A stretch of DNA of 64,000 bases, from positions 214,471 to 278,470 of the forward strand of contig NZ_BCTZ01000013.1 in NCBI RefSeq assembly GCF_001591025.1, read 5' to 3'. Shown piece by piece: positions 1-7,117 of the stretch (position 1 is its first letter; each line of letters begins with the position of its first letter). The position numbers were made by a program, and so were the translations under genes. The notes below the pieces were generated by a model, which worked only from the letters and a program-made list of their open reading frames with translations, had not been told where the DNA came from and searched no databases. The stretch comes from Sphingomonas soli NBRC 100801. GTDB lineage: Bacteria > Pseudomonadota > Alphaproteobacteria > Sphingomonadales > Sphingomonadaceae.

Positions 1-312
1 GGTCTGATCAATGCCGTGGCGCTCGACAAGCTGACCAACACCAAGGGCGCGATCGTGACCATTGAGGCCGCCAAGGTCGGCCGGCTGTCGTCTGGCTTCA
101 TCTCCCGAGCGCTGGAAGAGGCGCCTGCGATCATGGCGATCGATTGGGTCCATTCCACGTCTCCGCGGATCGACGAGATCGCCGAGCGTACGGGCTTATC
201 AAGCCCGTCGCCGGAGACGCTCGCCCGCCGGCTCATCGACTATGTCGCGCAGCACAGCTTGCAGCCGAAATGGAGCAATCCGACGTTCCGCTATGCCGGT
301 GTCGGCGACTGA
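1..312 (+). CDS. Hypothetical protein, 5'-truncated by window edge
   Basis: The frame is open from base 1 (it reads G-L-I-N-A-V-A-L-D-K), so the GTG at 16 is probably internal and the gene begins before the window. The visible C-terminal ~103 residues contain helical segments and end GVGD. I recognise no domain. It is followed after 62 bases by the transglutaminase-like gene on the same strand and probably shares its transcript. It lies inside the putative integrated element bounded by the tRNA fragment near 3.8 kb, so it is likely cargo. Function unknown. Confidence 0.6.
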   Translation, partial: GLINAVALDKLTNTKGAIVTIEAAKVGRLSSGFISRALEEAPAIMAIDWVHSTSPRIDEIAERTGLSSPSPETLARRLIDYVAQHSLQPKWSNPTFRYAGVGD

Positions 313-374
313 TCGCGATTGAGGGAGCGGGTTCGGGCTCCCATATCCGGCCCGGCCAGACATAGGGGGAAGAA

Positions 375-1238
375 GTGTCCGAAGCGAAACGCAGATCCGC
401 TGAGCGCGCAGCGTCGCACGCGCCGCTCGACCAGAAGCTGCGCGATCTCGGCGTCGATACGGGCGCGTTCGGCTTTTACGACCAGCCCGCCTTCATGGCC
501 CAGGAGGCGCTCGATCGGCGCTTTCTCGACAATTATGCGCTGTGGGTCCAATCGCGGCCGCGCAGCGCCGACGACGACGCGCGCGCCCGGGCCATCGTGC
601 CGCGCCTCGCCGCGTTCCTCGCGGACCTGTTCGAGCAGGAGGATATGCAGCGCAGCTGCGTCCATGTCTCGTCGATGATGCCGCGCATCCTCGACCGGCT
701 GGGCGTGTGGAGCTTCGCGCTCAAGGGTTCGATGATCATGTCGGTCCCCGCCAAGGACATTGTCAGAGCCCAGGCCGTGAAGGACCTTCCGGCCACTCCG
801 GGCCAGGAGATCGGACACTCCTGGGTAGTAGCGCCGCCCTTCGTCATCGTTGATCCCACCATCCGCCTTCAGAACCCGCCAGGCGATGCCATCAATGCGT
901 ACATCCCGCCTATCGTCGCGGTGGAGGACGCGCCGCTGACCAAGCCGACGGTCGACGATGTCGTCAGCGTAGCGCTGCGCGCGCACACAGCCCGGCAGGA
1001 GGGCCGCGAGGACAGCCAGCTCCATCACCGCGCCGTGCCGCACTTGCGCGAATTCGGAAGGGAATTTCCGAGCCGTCAGATCACCATCGGCCAATTGCGG
1101 GTGCGGTACGTCCCGGTCGCGGTCCGGATTAGCGATGTGCCGCTTGAGCTGATCAACGGCGGCGGAGACAGGCTGCGCGGATCCGAGGTCTGGAACGATT
1201 ATGTCGCCAAGGCCTTTGCGGAATATATCGTCGGCTAG
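375..1238 (+). CDS. Putative transglutaminase/papain-like fold protein (element cargo)
   Basis: The protein has 287 aa and starts at GTG 375, preceded by a GGGGGA ribosome site (365-370). The sequence shows three ordered motifs typical of transglutaminase-like enzymes: Cys95 in RSCVHVS at the start of a helix, His148 in GHSWVV, and Asp160 in VIVDPT. The H-x-W then V-D-P-T spacing is the usual His/Asp signature of that fold. I infer a cysteine protease or amide-transfer activity; the family assignment is not certain because the rest of the protein is unfamiliar. There is no signal peptide or membrane segment, so it should act in the cytoplasm. It lies downstream of the partial gene at the window start and convergent with the 1289-2032 gene. 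Confidence 0.55.
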   Translation: MSEAKRRSAERAASHAPLDQKLRDLGVDTGAFGFYDQPAFMAQEALDRRFLDNYALWVQSRPRSADDDARARAIVPRLAAFLADLFEQEDMQRSCVHVSSMMPRILDRLGVWSFALKGSMIMSVPAKDIVRAQAVKDLPATPGQEIGHSWVVAPPFVIVDPTIRLQNPPGDAINAYIPPIVAVEDAPLTKPTVDDVVSVALRAHTARQEGREDSQLHHRAVPHLREFGREFPSRQITIGQLRVRYVPVAVRISDVPLELINGGGDRLRGSEVWNDYVAKAFAEYIVG

Positions 1239-1288
1239 CCGGCCCGGCGATCTCCTCGCCCAAGGGGACAGCTTTGAAGGCTCTGCCG

Positions 1289-2032
1289 TCAGGGCTTGGG
1301 CTCATGGTTGGCCGGGGCATAGCGGCCCCACCTGCCCCAGGGCAGCGAACGCAGTCCGTCCTTTTCGACAAGGTCGGCGCATTCGCGCATCATGTCGGCG
1401 ACCGCCTTCCAGCGCGGGCGGTCATTCTTGGCGTAATAGACCAGGGCCGCGGCGCCGGTGGCGATCCAGACCTCGCCGACATCCCATATGAAATCCATCT
1501 TCCGGCGGCCGGCGGGAAGCGCATAGTCCTTCATGTCCCAGAACCAGCGGTTGAAGCTGGTGTAGAAGTCCTTCCGCCAGGAATCGCTTTCCCAATAGCG
1601 GGCATGCTTCACGTCCGGCACCCGGGGCTCGCCTTCGGCAGGAGCCTGCAGCTCCGCAATCTCGGGCTCCGACCAGTCGGGCTCCGGCTCTTCTCCTTCC
1701 TCCGGAGGACCGAGAAGGTCCCGCACCACACGCAAGACTTCTGCGACCTCCTTGCGGTAGTCGGTGGCGGGCTCGAACCGATCGTGGGTGGAAAGCAGCC
1801 CGGCGACGCTCTGCTTGAGCATCGCGAAATAGACGGCGGCTTCGTTGTCTCCGGGATTGCGGCCCCAATGCTCCTCGACGACCCGGTCCATCCAGACCGC
1901 CACCACATCATCGAGTGATCCGTCTCTCACCAGCTTTTCTCCGATACTGACTACAAATGGTTTCGTAGCGGCTGAATGCCATCGTCGAAACGGCTGGCGG
2001 AAAGCGGATGTGGGATCGTGCGTGCCGGTCAC
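1289..2032 (-). CDS. Hypothetical protein downstream of integrase
   Basis: A 247-aa frame with a GTG start at 2032, 18 bases after the integrase stop on the same strand, so it may be read from the integrase transcript. The middle (about residues 108-140) is acidic and Pro/Glu-rich like a linker; the C-terminal half is rich in Trp and aromatic residues (FNRWFWDMKDYALPAG). I recognise no domain or catalytic motif. It lies inside the putative element and converges with the transglutaminase-like gene. The true start could be a later internal codon. Confidence 0.5.
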   Translation of the reverse strand: MTGTHDPTSAFRQPFRRWHSAATKPFVVSIGEKLVRDGSLDDVVAVWMDRVVEEHWGRNPGDNEAAVYFAMLKQSVAGLLSTHDRFEPATDYRKEVAEVLRVVRDLLGPPEEGEEPEPDWSEPEIAELQAPAEGEPRVPDVKHARYWESDSWRKDFYTSFNRWFWDMKDYALPAGRRKMDFIWDVGEVWIATGAAALVYYAKNDRPRWKAVADMMRECADLVEKDGLRSLPWGRWGRYAPANHEPKP

Positions 2033-2050
2033 CGCCGGGGGCCAGTCAGT

Positions 2051-3577
2051 TCACGCAGCCATGGCCTGCAATTCGCGCCCCTGGGACTTCGCCCAGGCAG
2101 TCAATGCGTCGGCCGAATAGACGATGCGGCGCCCGATCTTGCGGAAGGCGGGGCCGGTCCCCATCCAGCGGTAGGTCTGCATCGTCCCGACCGTGAAGCC
2201 CAGCAACAAGGCTGCGGCGCGCGTGTCGAGCCACTGCGTGCGGATTACCGCGCCGAGCACCGGGTCGGACGGAAGGGATTCATTTTCGGAATCGACCGCC
2301 CAATAGGCTTCGAGCGGATCGCCCGGCATGGTGTCGTTGGCGGCCACTACTTCGAGACCCTCGCCAAGGCACCGTGCGATCTCGTCGGAGATGCGCTCGG
2401 CCGCCGACTTGAGCGGGTGATCGGACAAATGGGTGTAGCGTTCGGTCGTCTTGGCGCTGCGGTGCCCGAGCAGCGCACCGATGATCAACATGCTGTCGCC
2501 CGTGGCCGCGCCGATCGAGGCGAAGCTGTGGCGCAGGTCGTGGATGCGCACGTCCTCCAGGCCGGCGGTTTTCCGGATCCGGACCCATACCGCCTGCAGG
2601 TCGGTGACATGGGTGCCGTCCTTCTTGCCCGGCAGCAGATAAGGGTTGCCTTCCACCCTCGGCACCATCGCGATGATCCGCATCGCGGGTCCGCCCAGAT
2701 GGACGACCTTGGCGCCCGTCTTCGAATCCGGCAGACGCAGGCAGCGATGATAGCGATCGATATAGCTGTGCTTCAGCTTCAGGATCTCGTTCTTCCGGCA
2801 GCCGGTAAGGACCAGCAGCCGCAGCGCCGCGATCGCGTACTGGCTTTCCACGCCGAGCGATGCGGCAGCGGCCAGTGCCTCACCCAGCCGCGCCAGCTCG
2901 GCGGGCGAGAGGAACCGCTCCATCTTCTTGCCGGGAAATTTCCGGACGCCGATGGCCGGATTGTCCGGCCGCAGCTTGCGTTCCACTGCCACGCCAAGCA
3001 TCGCACTTATGGTCGTCACGCACTGGTTCGCGGCGCCTTTCCCGCCGCGCACGCGCGACAGTCGCCGATGCCCCTTTTTGAGGGTTCGGGCGGTCTTGCC
3101 GGCCGCGATGTCCCGCAGCATCTGCTCGATATCGCTCCGCTCGATCTTGGACACCCGACGCTTGCCGAGCAGCGGCAGGATGTGGTTCTCGATATTGTTA
3201 CGCGCCTGCCGGACCGAACTCTCCTTCGCGGTAAAGAGAGTCTCGTTCAGATAGATCTCGCTAAGATCGGCGAGCGTGAGTTCTTTACGCTCCGCAATCT
3301 TTTCTTGCTGCGGGTCGATGCCATCTACAATCTTTCCCAAAAGGCTCTGCGCCTCGCTACGCGCGGCTTCGGGCGTCCAGGGCGAGCCGTGCGGCCCGAT
3401 CTTGAACCGGCGCTGGCGACCCTCGATGCGGTACTGAAGCACATAGACCAGCTTGCCAGCGGGAGATATTCTCAGCCCGAAACCAATGACATCGCTATCC
3501 CAAAGGAAGCGGTCGGTGCCATCGGCCGAGAGGCCATCGACGATGCGCTTGGTGATTCGAACGCGCTCGGTGGACAT
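2051..3577 (-). CDS. int: Tyrosine recombinase/integrase with C-terminal excisionase-like HTH
   Basis: Site-specific recombinase of 508 aa. It has an N-terminal arm-type DNA-binding domain (DUF4102-like, about 1-95), a SAM-like core-binding region (about 100-200) and a catalytic domain with Arg261 (LTGCRKNEIL), Lys286 (SKTG), His346-x-x-Arg349 (HDLRH), His372 (LLGHRS) and nucleophile Tyr381 (TERYTHL), so it should be active. Unusually the protein continues ~125 residues beyond the tyrosine, and residues about 447-496 look like an AlpA/MerR-type HTH (TRAAALLLGFTVGTMQTYR, then GRRIVY), the fold of excisionases. The start ATG at 3577 has a GGAG site upstream. It begins ~170 bases from the tRNA-Thr fragment and reads away from it. 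Confidence 0.92.
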   Translation of the reverse strand: MSTERVRITKRIVDGLSADGTDRFLWDSDVIGFGLRISPAGKLVYVLQYRIEGRQRRFKIGPHGSPWTPEAARSEAQSLLGKIVDGIDPQQEKIAERKELTLADLSEIYLNETLFTAKESSVRQARNNIENHILPLLGKRRVSKIERSDIEQMLRDIAAGKTARTLKKGHRRLSRVRGGKGAANQCVTTISAMLGVAVERKLRPDNPAIGVRKFPGKKMERFLSPAELARLGEALAAAASLGVESQYAIAALRLLVLTGCRKNEILKLKHSYIDRYHRCLRLPDSKTGAKVVHLGGPAMRIIAMVPRVEGNPYLLPGKKDGTHVTDLQAVWVRIRKTAGLEDVRIHDLRHSFASIGAATGDSMLIIGALLGHRSAKTTERYTHLSDHPLKSAAERISDEIARCLGEGLEVVAANDTMPGDPLEAYWAVDSENESLPSDPVLGAVIRTQWLDTRAAALLLGFTVGTMQTYRWMGTGPAFRKIGRRIVYSADALTAWAKSQGRELQAMAA

Positions 3578-3748
3578 GCTATACTACTCCAACCCGACCT
3601 CAGCCTTCCGAGAGCATCCGAAATTTGGAAGCAGATTGGAAGCAAGAGTCAGAATATCGTGGGTTAAAGTTTCGCGTTGTCGGCTATCTGAGTCAAGAAA
3701 AAATGACTGAAATCGTAGGTTTGGATAGATTAGCGCAAGTAAAAAAGC

Positions 3749-3796
3749 GTCTTGGTAAGGCTGAGGTCGTGAGTTCAATCCTCACCGGCAGCACCA
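3749..3796 (+). other. 3' fragment of tRNA-Thr(GGU): attachment site of the integrated element
   Basis: The sequence carries an anticodon loop CTTGGTAAG (3751-3759, anticodon GGT), a perfect T-arm (GTGAG, loop TTCAATC, CTCAC) and the acceptor 3' strand CGGCAGC followed by ACCA. No 5' half able to pair with the acceptor (GCTGCCG expected) is present upstream, and the anticodon stem is only partly paired, so this is not a working tRNA gene. Such a duplicated tRNA 3' end is what integration into a tRNA leaves at the far side of an element. As the fragment reads on the plus strand, the element should lie to its left, with the intact tRNA-Thr beyond base 1. Confidence 0.75.
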
Positions 3797-3896
3797 TCAT
3801 TTCAATGACTTAGCGACATTTCCCCGGCAGGGGTCCGCTCGGGGTAGCACCGGGGCAGCACGCGCGGCCATGTGATACCCACGGTCGCAGCGGCCT

Positions 3897-4247
3897 TCAT
3901 TTCGTGATGCGAAGATCGGCGCGCATGGACGTCTTCAGGTCTTCGTGGGCGGCATCCCGGCCCGCGCGGTCACTGTTGGTTTCGACAATGCGGCGAATCG
4001 CGTCGCGCACCGGCTCGGGGGCGACTAACTCGCACCGCATCTGCCAGTATGCGAACGCCTTCGCTGCTTCGTCGCTGCCTTCGACCGCCGCACGATGATA
4101 GGCTTCCAACAGCCCGACATATGCGGCCTGCTTCTCTTTGAAGCGACGTTCGTCTTCCTGCGATCGTCGCGACAACCAAGCCTGAACAAGCGCGGTGACG
4201 ATTGAGCCGAGCCCAAATGCGGTGAGAAGCGGGATTAATTGCGACAT
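3897..4247 (-). CDS. Small N-terminally anchored membrane protein, hypothetical
   Basis: From the ATG at 4247 the product has 116 aa. Residues about 3-24 form one hydrophobic helix (LIPLLTAFGLGSIVTALVQA), followed by a charged, coiled-coil-like stretch (SRRSQEDERRFKEKQAAYVG) and a soluble C-terminus. A GTG at 4253 would add two residues. Small proteins of this layout occur often in prophage-derived regions, but I cannot assign a function. It is divergent from the MUG113-type gene, with starts ~58 bases apart. Confidence 0.5.
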   Translation of the reverse strand: MSQLIPLLTAFGLGSIVTALVQAWLSRRSQEDERRFKEKQAAYVGLLEAYHRAAVEGSDEAAKAFAYWQMRCELVAPEPVRDAIRRIVETNSDRAGRDAAHEDLKTSMRADLRITK

Positions 4248-4304
4248 GCCCACACTCTAGCGACGATCGTTGCCCGTAGCGATGCCACGCTTATAACTGT
4301 GACG

Positions 4305-5000
4305 ATGCGGGATCAGATTGTTGCCGAGATTAAGCGAATTGCTGCTGCGACCGGCAAAGCGCCCGGCCGCACCCTGTTTGAGCGCGAGACGGGTATTCGA
4401 ACTTCGCAATGGCTCGGCATCTATTGGGCACGCTGGGGCGATGCAGTTCGAGAAGCCGGTTTGACCGCCAACGATCTTCAGGGCCGCACCGATAACGACT
4501 TCATTCTTGAACAGATAGCGCACGCTGCACGGCACTTCGAACGTGCGCCGACGTATGCGGAACTGCGGCTCTACGCACGAACCAATGAGGGCTTCCCCGC
4601 GCATAGCACCATCTTCAACCGCTTCCCGGCGAAGGATGACATGGTAGTCGCGTTGCGCGAATGGATCGGCGACAAGCCCGAGTTCGCCGACGTTGCCGCA
4701 TTGCTGCCCGAGCCGAAACCTGATCGTGCTGCACCCCGGCCAACGCCAAAGGGCGCTGACGGCCATGTCTATCTTCTCAAATCCGGCGATCACTTCAAGA
4801 TTGGCCGCAGCGACGAATTGGAACAGCGTGTGAAGGAAATTCGCGTCGCGCTACCGGAAGCTGCGGCTCTTGTTCACACGATCCGCACTGACGATCCGCC
4901 CGGCATTGAAGCGTATTGGCATCGGCGGTTCGCCGACAAGCGCGCCAACGGCGAATGGTGGCACCCGTGCAGAAGCGTGTTTCCCCTGACGAGCTGCTGA
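4305..5000 (+). CDS. MUG113/T5orf172-type GIY-YIG protein with aberrant C-terminus
   Basis: A 231-aa product from the ATG at 4305; an upstream ATG at 4239 would overlap the divergent gene and is less likely. The N-terminal ~140 residues contain two repeats of a helical DNA-binding-like unit (around TGIRTSQWLGIYWARWGDAV and YAELRLYARTNEGFP). The C-terminal part starts GHVYLLKSGDHFKIGRS, the GIY-YIG-like core of the MUG113/T5orf172 family, and continues EQRVKEIRVALPE and EAYWHRRFADKRANGEWW. Family members normally end with a short segment after the EW motif; here it becomes HPCRSVFPLTSC and stops, suggesting that the 3' end was replaced. The role is probably a nuclease of mobile or defence type (inference). 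Confidence 0.6.
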   Translation: MRDQIVAEIKRIAAATGKAPGRTLFERETGIRTSQWLGIYWARWGDAVREAGLTANDLQGRTDNDFILEQIAHAARHFERAPTYAELRLYARTNEGFPAHSTIFNRFPAKDDMVVALREWIGDKPEFADVAALLPEPKPDRAAPRPTPKGADGHVYLLKSGDHFKIGRSDELEQRVKEIRVALPEAAALVHTIRTDDPPGIEAYWHRRFADKRANGEWWHPCRSVFPLTSC

Positions 5001-5317
5001 TTTGTCACGTCGTGGCGGGACGCTACCTGCATCAAGCGAAGCTCGCGGAGTTCGTGGCATTGCCGTTTTCTGACATCGTCACGACCGCCTGGCTGGATCG
5101 ATGCGAGCTTCCGGCGCAGTTGGTGACGCCGCGGCTTACAGTGGGCGAAATCCGCAAGGCGGCTACGACAACGGCGGCGGGTTGGACGCGCGTCCTCAGG
5201 GTGCTCGAGGCAGCGAGGAGCGCGGTGTCCTCCGCCGCATCGGCGACTGTGCGGGATTTCCTGCAGGTTCTCCGCAGCCAGATCGGGCCCGAGGCTCTCC
5301 AGACGGGTAGGGATTGA
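4955..5317 (+). CDS. Hypothetical protein overlapping the MUG113-type gene
   Basis: A 120-aa frame from ATG 4955 (alternative GTG 4967), overlapping the 3' end of the preceding gene in another frame. The residues VSPDELLICHVVAGRYL and LTVGEIRKAATTTAAGWTRV look like ordinary protein sequence with helices, so it may be the surviving C-terminal part of another gene joined to the MUG113-type gene by recombination near 4960-4970. I recognise no family. It could also be a real overlapping cistron. Confidence 0.4.
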   Translation: MVAPVQKRVSPDELLICHVVAGRYLHQAKLAEFVALPFSDIVTTAWLDRCELPAQLVTPRLTVGEIRKAATTTAAGWTRVLRVLEAARSAVSSAASATVRDFLQVLRSQIGPEALQTGRD

Positions 5318-5401
5318 GGCCCGCCGTTCGGGCTGGCGATGGACGGGCCTGGGGGAACCTACCGAAATCTCGACGATTCAGCCTCGCGAAGGAGAGAAAT
5401 C

Positions 5402-5578
5402 ATGAGCGACAACAAGGCGCTGCGCGCGCCGCAGGATTCCTCGCGCATTGCCATGGGCGAGGATTATGAAGTTGCCTATTGGACCGACAAGTTCGGCGTC
5501 GGCCGCGACCGGCTGCAGGAGGCGGTCGATGCTGTCGGCAATGGCGCCGATGCAGTGGAGGCATATCTGAAGCGCTGA
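5402..5578 (+). CDS. DUF3606 domain protein
   Basis: A 58-aa protein from the ATG at 5402, chosen because GAAGGAGAG (5388-5396) forms a strong ribosome site just before it; a longer frame from 5339 has no such support. The sequence (YWTDKFGVGRDRLQEAVDAVG then AVEAYL) matches the short DUF3606 family found widely in alphaproteobacteria and often on plasmids or near stress genes. Its function is unknown. It is probably cytoplasmic and entirely helical. Confidence 0.8.
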   Translation: MSDNKALRAPQDSSRIAMGEDYEVAYWTDKFGVGRDRLQEAVDAVGNGADAVEAYLKR

Positions 5579-5584
5579 CCTGGC

Positions 5585-5962
5585 TCAGAACCTGATCGCC
5601 GGGAACCCAGTGAACGGACGCAGTTCGCATTGCAGGACCGAGCGGCTCTCGATCCCGCGCACCACCAGCTTCGCTAAGAGCAGCCCGGTCTCGCGGTCGA
5701 TCGTCACGGAATAGGCCTGGACATCGAAGATCGGGGTGGCGATGTCCTGCAGGGTTATCACGGTCGGTTCGATCTTCGCGATCGCGATCGTCGAAGTGCA
5801 TCGATCGAGGCACCATCGCCCCTTCTTGAGATCAATCCGGTAGGTCTCGCTGGTCTGATAGGTTTCAGGCGCGCTGTAGGGGTCGGCGGGATTATGGAGA
5901 TAGGTCGTCCCGGTGCACAGCAGGTTGAACGCACTCGCCGCGACGATGAGCCATCCAAGCAT
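5585..5962 (-). CDS. Hypothetical exported or membrane-anchored protein
   Basis: A 125-aa product with start ATG 5962 behind a very good AGGAGGA site (rc of about 5968-5974). The first ~18 residues are hydrophobic (LGWLIVAASAFNLLC) and may be a signal peptide or anchor; the Cys at 17 is not in a consensus lipobox. The remainder is beta-rich (TYRIDLKKGRWCLDRC, VITLQDIATPIFDVQAYSV). No family is recognised. It converges with the DUF3606 gene with only six bases between stops. Confidence 0.6.
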   Translation of the reverse strand: MLGWLIVAASAFNLLCTGTTYLHNPADPYSAPETYQTSETYRIDLKKGRWCLDRCTSTIAIAKIEPTVITLQDIATPIFDVQAYSVTIDRETGLLLAKLVVRGIESRSVLQCELRPFTGFPAIRF

Positions 5963-6100
5963 TGGGTCCTCCTTTTAGAATGCGGCCTCATGGGCCTGGA
6001 CCTCCCCGCTGCAGCTGTGACCGGTTCGGCGGGCTGCTGCAGTACGCAACGACCCGGAACGTTCCCGGCCATGCGACAAGCTCGGAACATTTTCCGGGCT

Positions 6101-6120
6101 GATACGCAGCTTTGCGTATC
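6101..6120. promoter_or_regulatory. Perfect 8-bp inverted repeat
   Basis: GATACGCA (6101-6108), loop GCTT, TGCGTATC (6113-6120) form a perfect hairpin 22 bases before the first ATG of the channel remnant. It has no T-run, so it is not a classical terminator. It may be an operator or a recombination scar near the point where the channel gene lost its 5' part. Confidence 0.4.
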
Positions 6121-6142
6121 GGCTGGCCGGGCGGGAGCGGCG

Positions 6143-6352
6143 ATGCTCGGAAGCTTCGAGGGAGCGCTGTACTTCTCGACCTCGACCTATACGACGATCG
6201 GCTATGGCGATGTGGTGCTGCCGCGCGGCTGGCGCGTGTTCGGCGCTATAGAGGGCGCCAACGGCATCATCCTGCTGGGCTGGTCGACGGCCTTCTTCGT
6301 CTCGGTGGTCGGCCGCATACGCTTGATGGAAATCGAAGCCCGCGAGCGCTGA
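6143..6352 (+). pseudogene. Truncated two-TM potassium channel (pore + last helix only)
   Basis: The last ~69 residues of an Ion_trans_2-type K+ channel are present: the pore helix and selectivity filter (TSTYTTIGYGDVVLP), then the second membrane helix (AIEGANGIILLGWSTAFFVS) and a short charged tail. Family members have another membrane helix and ~60-80 residues before the pore. The frame upstream (from 5894) reads low-complexity Arg-rich and Cys-rich sequence without a helix, so the 5' part is lost. It is unlikely to make a working channel, though a short peptide from ATG 6143 could still be made. Confidence 0.75.
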
Positions 6353-6394
6353 GCTGCGGATATTGTGCAGCCAAGTCCTCGGCGTCAGCGAGTC

Positions 6395-6469
6395 TTGTCC
6401 GAAATTTGTTGTTGTTTTTCGGACAACCTATTATGTGCTGCGTCCGAAATATGTAGGCAAATATCGGAC
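6395..6469 (+). promoter_or_regulatory. abiE promoter with two inverted-repeat operators
   Basis: A perfect 10-bp inverted repeat (TTGTCCGAAA 6395-6404, TTTCGGACAA 6417-6426) covers the -35 box and spacer of a good sigma70-type promoter: TTGTTG 6406-6411, 17-bp spacer, TATTAT 6429-6434. A second copy of the same half-sites (GTCCGA 6442-6447, TCGGAC 6464-6469) lies over the presumed transcription start and runs up to the abiEi start codon. AbiEi antitoxins are known to repress their own operon by binding inverted repeats through the N-terminal winged helix; the layout fits that. Confidence 0.75.
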
Positions 6470-7117
6470 ATGGACACGCCTGACCTCAAGACCGGGATCC
6501 TGCAGCGTATCGCCAAGGCGAAGCCGCGCATGGTGTGGACACCCGCCGACTTTCTCGACCTCGGCGGCCGCGACGCTGTCGACAAGGTCCTGCAGCGCCT
6601 GGTCAAGGCCGGCGACCTGCGGCGCATCGATCGCGGCCTCTATGACCAGCCGGCCGTCAACAGCCTGACCCGCCAGCCAAATGCGCCGGACCCGCGCCAG
6701 GTGATCGACGCGATTGCGCGGCGCGATCAGATTCGGGTGCTGGTCGACGGGATGACGGCCGCCAACGATCTCGGCCTCACCAATGCGGTGCCGTCGAAGA
6801 TCGTGGTCCATACCGATGCGCGGCTGCGCTCGGTCCCCCTCGGCAACATGATCATCACGTTCAAGCCGACCGCGGCGAGCAAGCTCTATTGGGCAGGCCG
6901 CCCGGCGATGCGGATCGTGCAGGCGCTGCACTGGCTGCGCGACACGCTCGGCGACCCGGACGGCCTGGACGACCTCAGGCAACGGCTCGACGACCTGCTG
7001 CACAGCGGCCCCAATGCCGCCAGGATCCGCAACGACCTGCGCGACGGGCTGTCGACCCTGCCGGCCTGGATGCAGGATTTCCTCAAACCCCTGCTGACCG
7101 CGAGGCGCGCTGCATGA
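6470..7117 (+). CDS. abiEi: Type IV antitoxin AbiEi family (DUF6088-like)
   Basis: A 215-aa antitoxin and transcriptional autorepressor of the AbiE toxin-antitoxin system. The start ATG 6470 directly abuts operator 2. The N-terminal part (about 1-60, KPRMVWTPADFLDLGGRDAVDKVLQRLVKAGDLRRIDRGLY) is a winged helix of the kind that binds the operon's inverted repeats; the rest (IVVHTDARLRSVPLGNMIITFKP, LYWAGRPAMRIVQALHWL) is the antitoxin domain. Its stop overlaps the abiEii start by ATGA, so the two are translationally coupled. The pair should give abortive-infection or plasmid/element-stabilising activity. Confidence 0.88.
   Translation: MDTPDLKTGILQRIAKAKPRMVWTPADFLDLGGRDAVDKVLQRLVKAGDLRRIDRGLYDQPAVNSLTRQPNAPDPRQVIDAIARRDQIRVLVDGMTAANDLGLTNAVPSKIVVHTDARLRSVPLGNMIITFKPTAASKLYWAGRPAMRIVQALHWLRDTLGDPDGLDDLRQRLDDLLHSGPNAARIRNDLRDGLSTLPAWMQDFLKPLLTARRAA

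Noticed and set aside
291..1094. 267-codon antisense frame under the transglutaminase-like gene
   Set aside because: Arg-rich composition with no domain, typical of a shadow frame in high-GC DNA; the plus-strand frame has a ribosome site and motifs.
1274..1918. 214-codon plus-strand frame opposite the 1289-2032 gene
   Set aside because: Only one of the two can be coding; the minus frame has a more normal amino-acid composition and follows the integrase closely.
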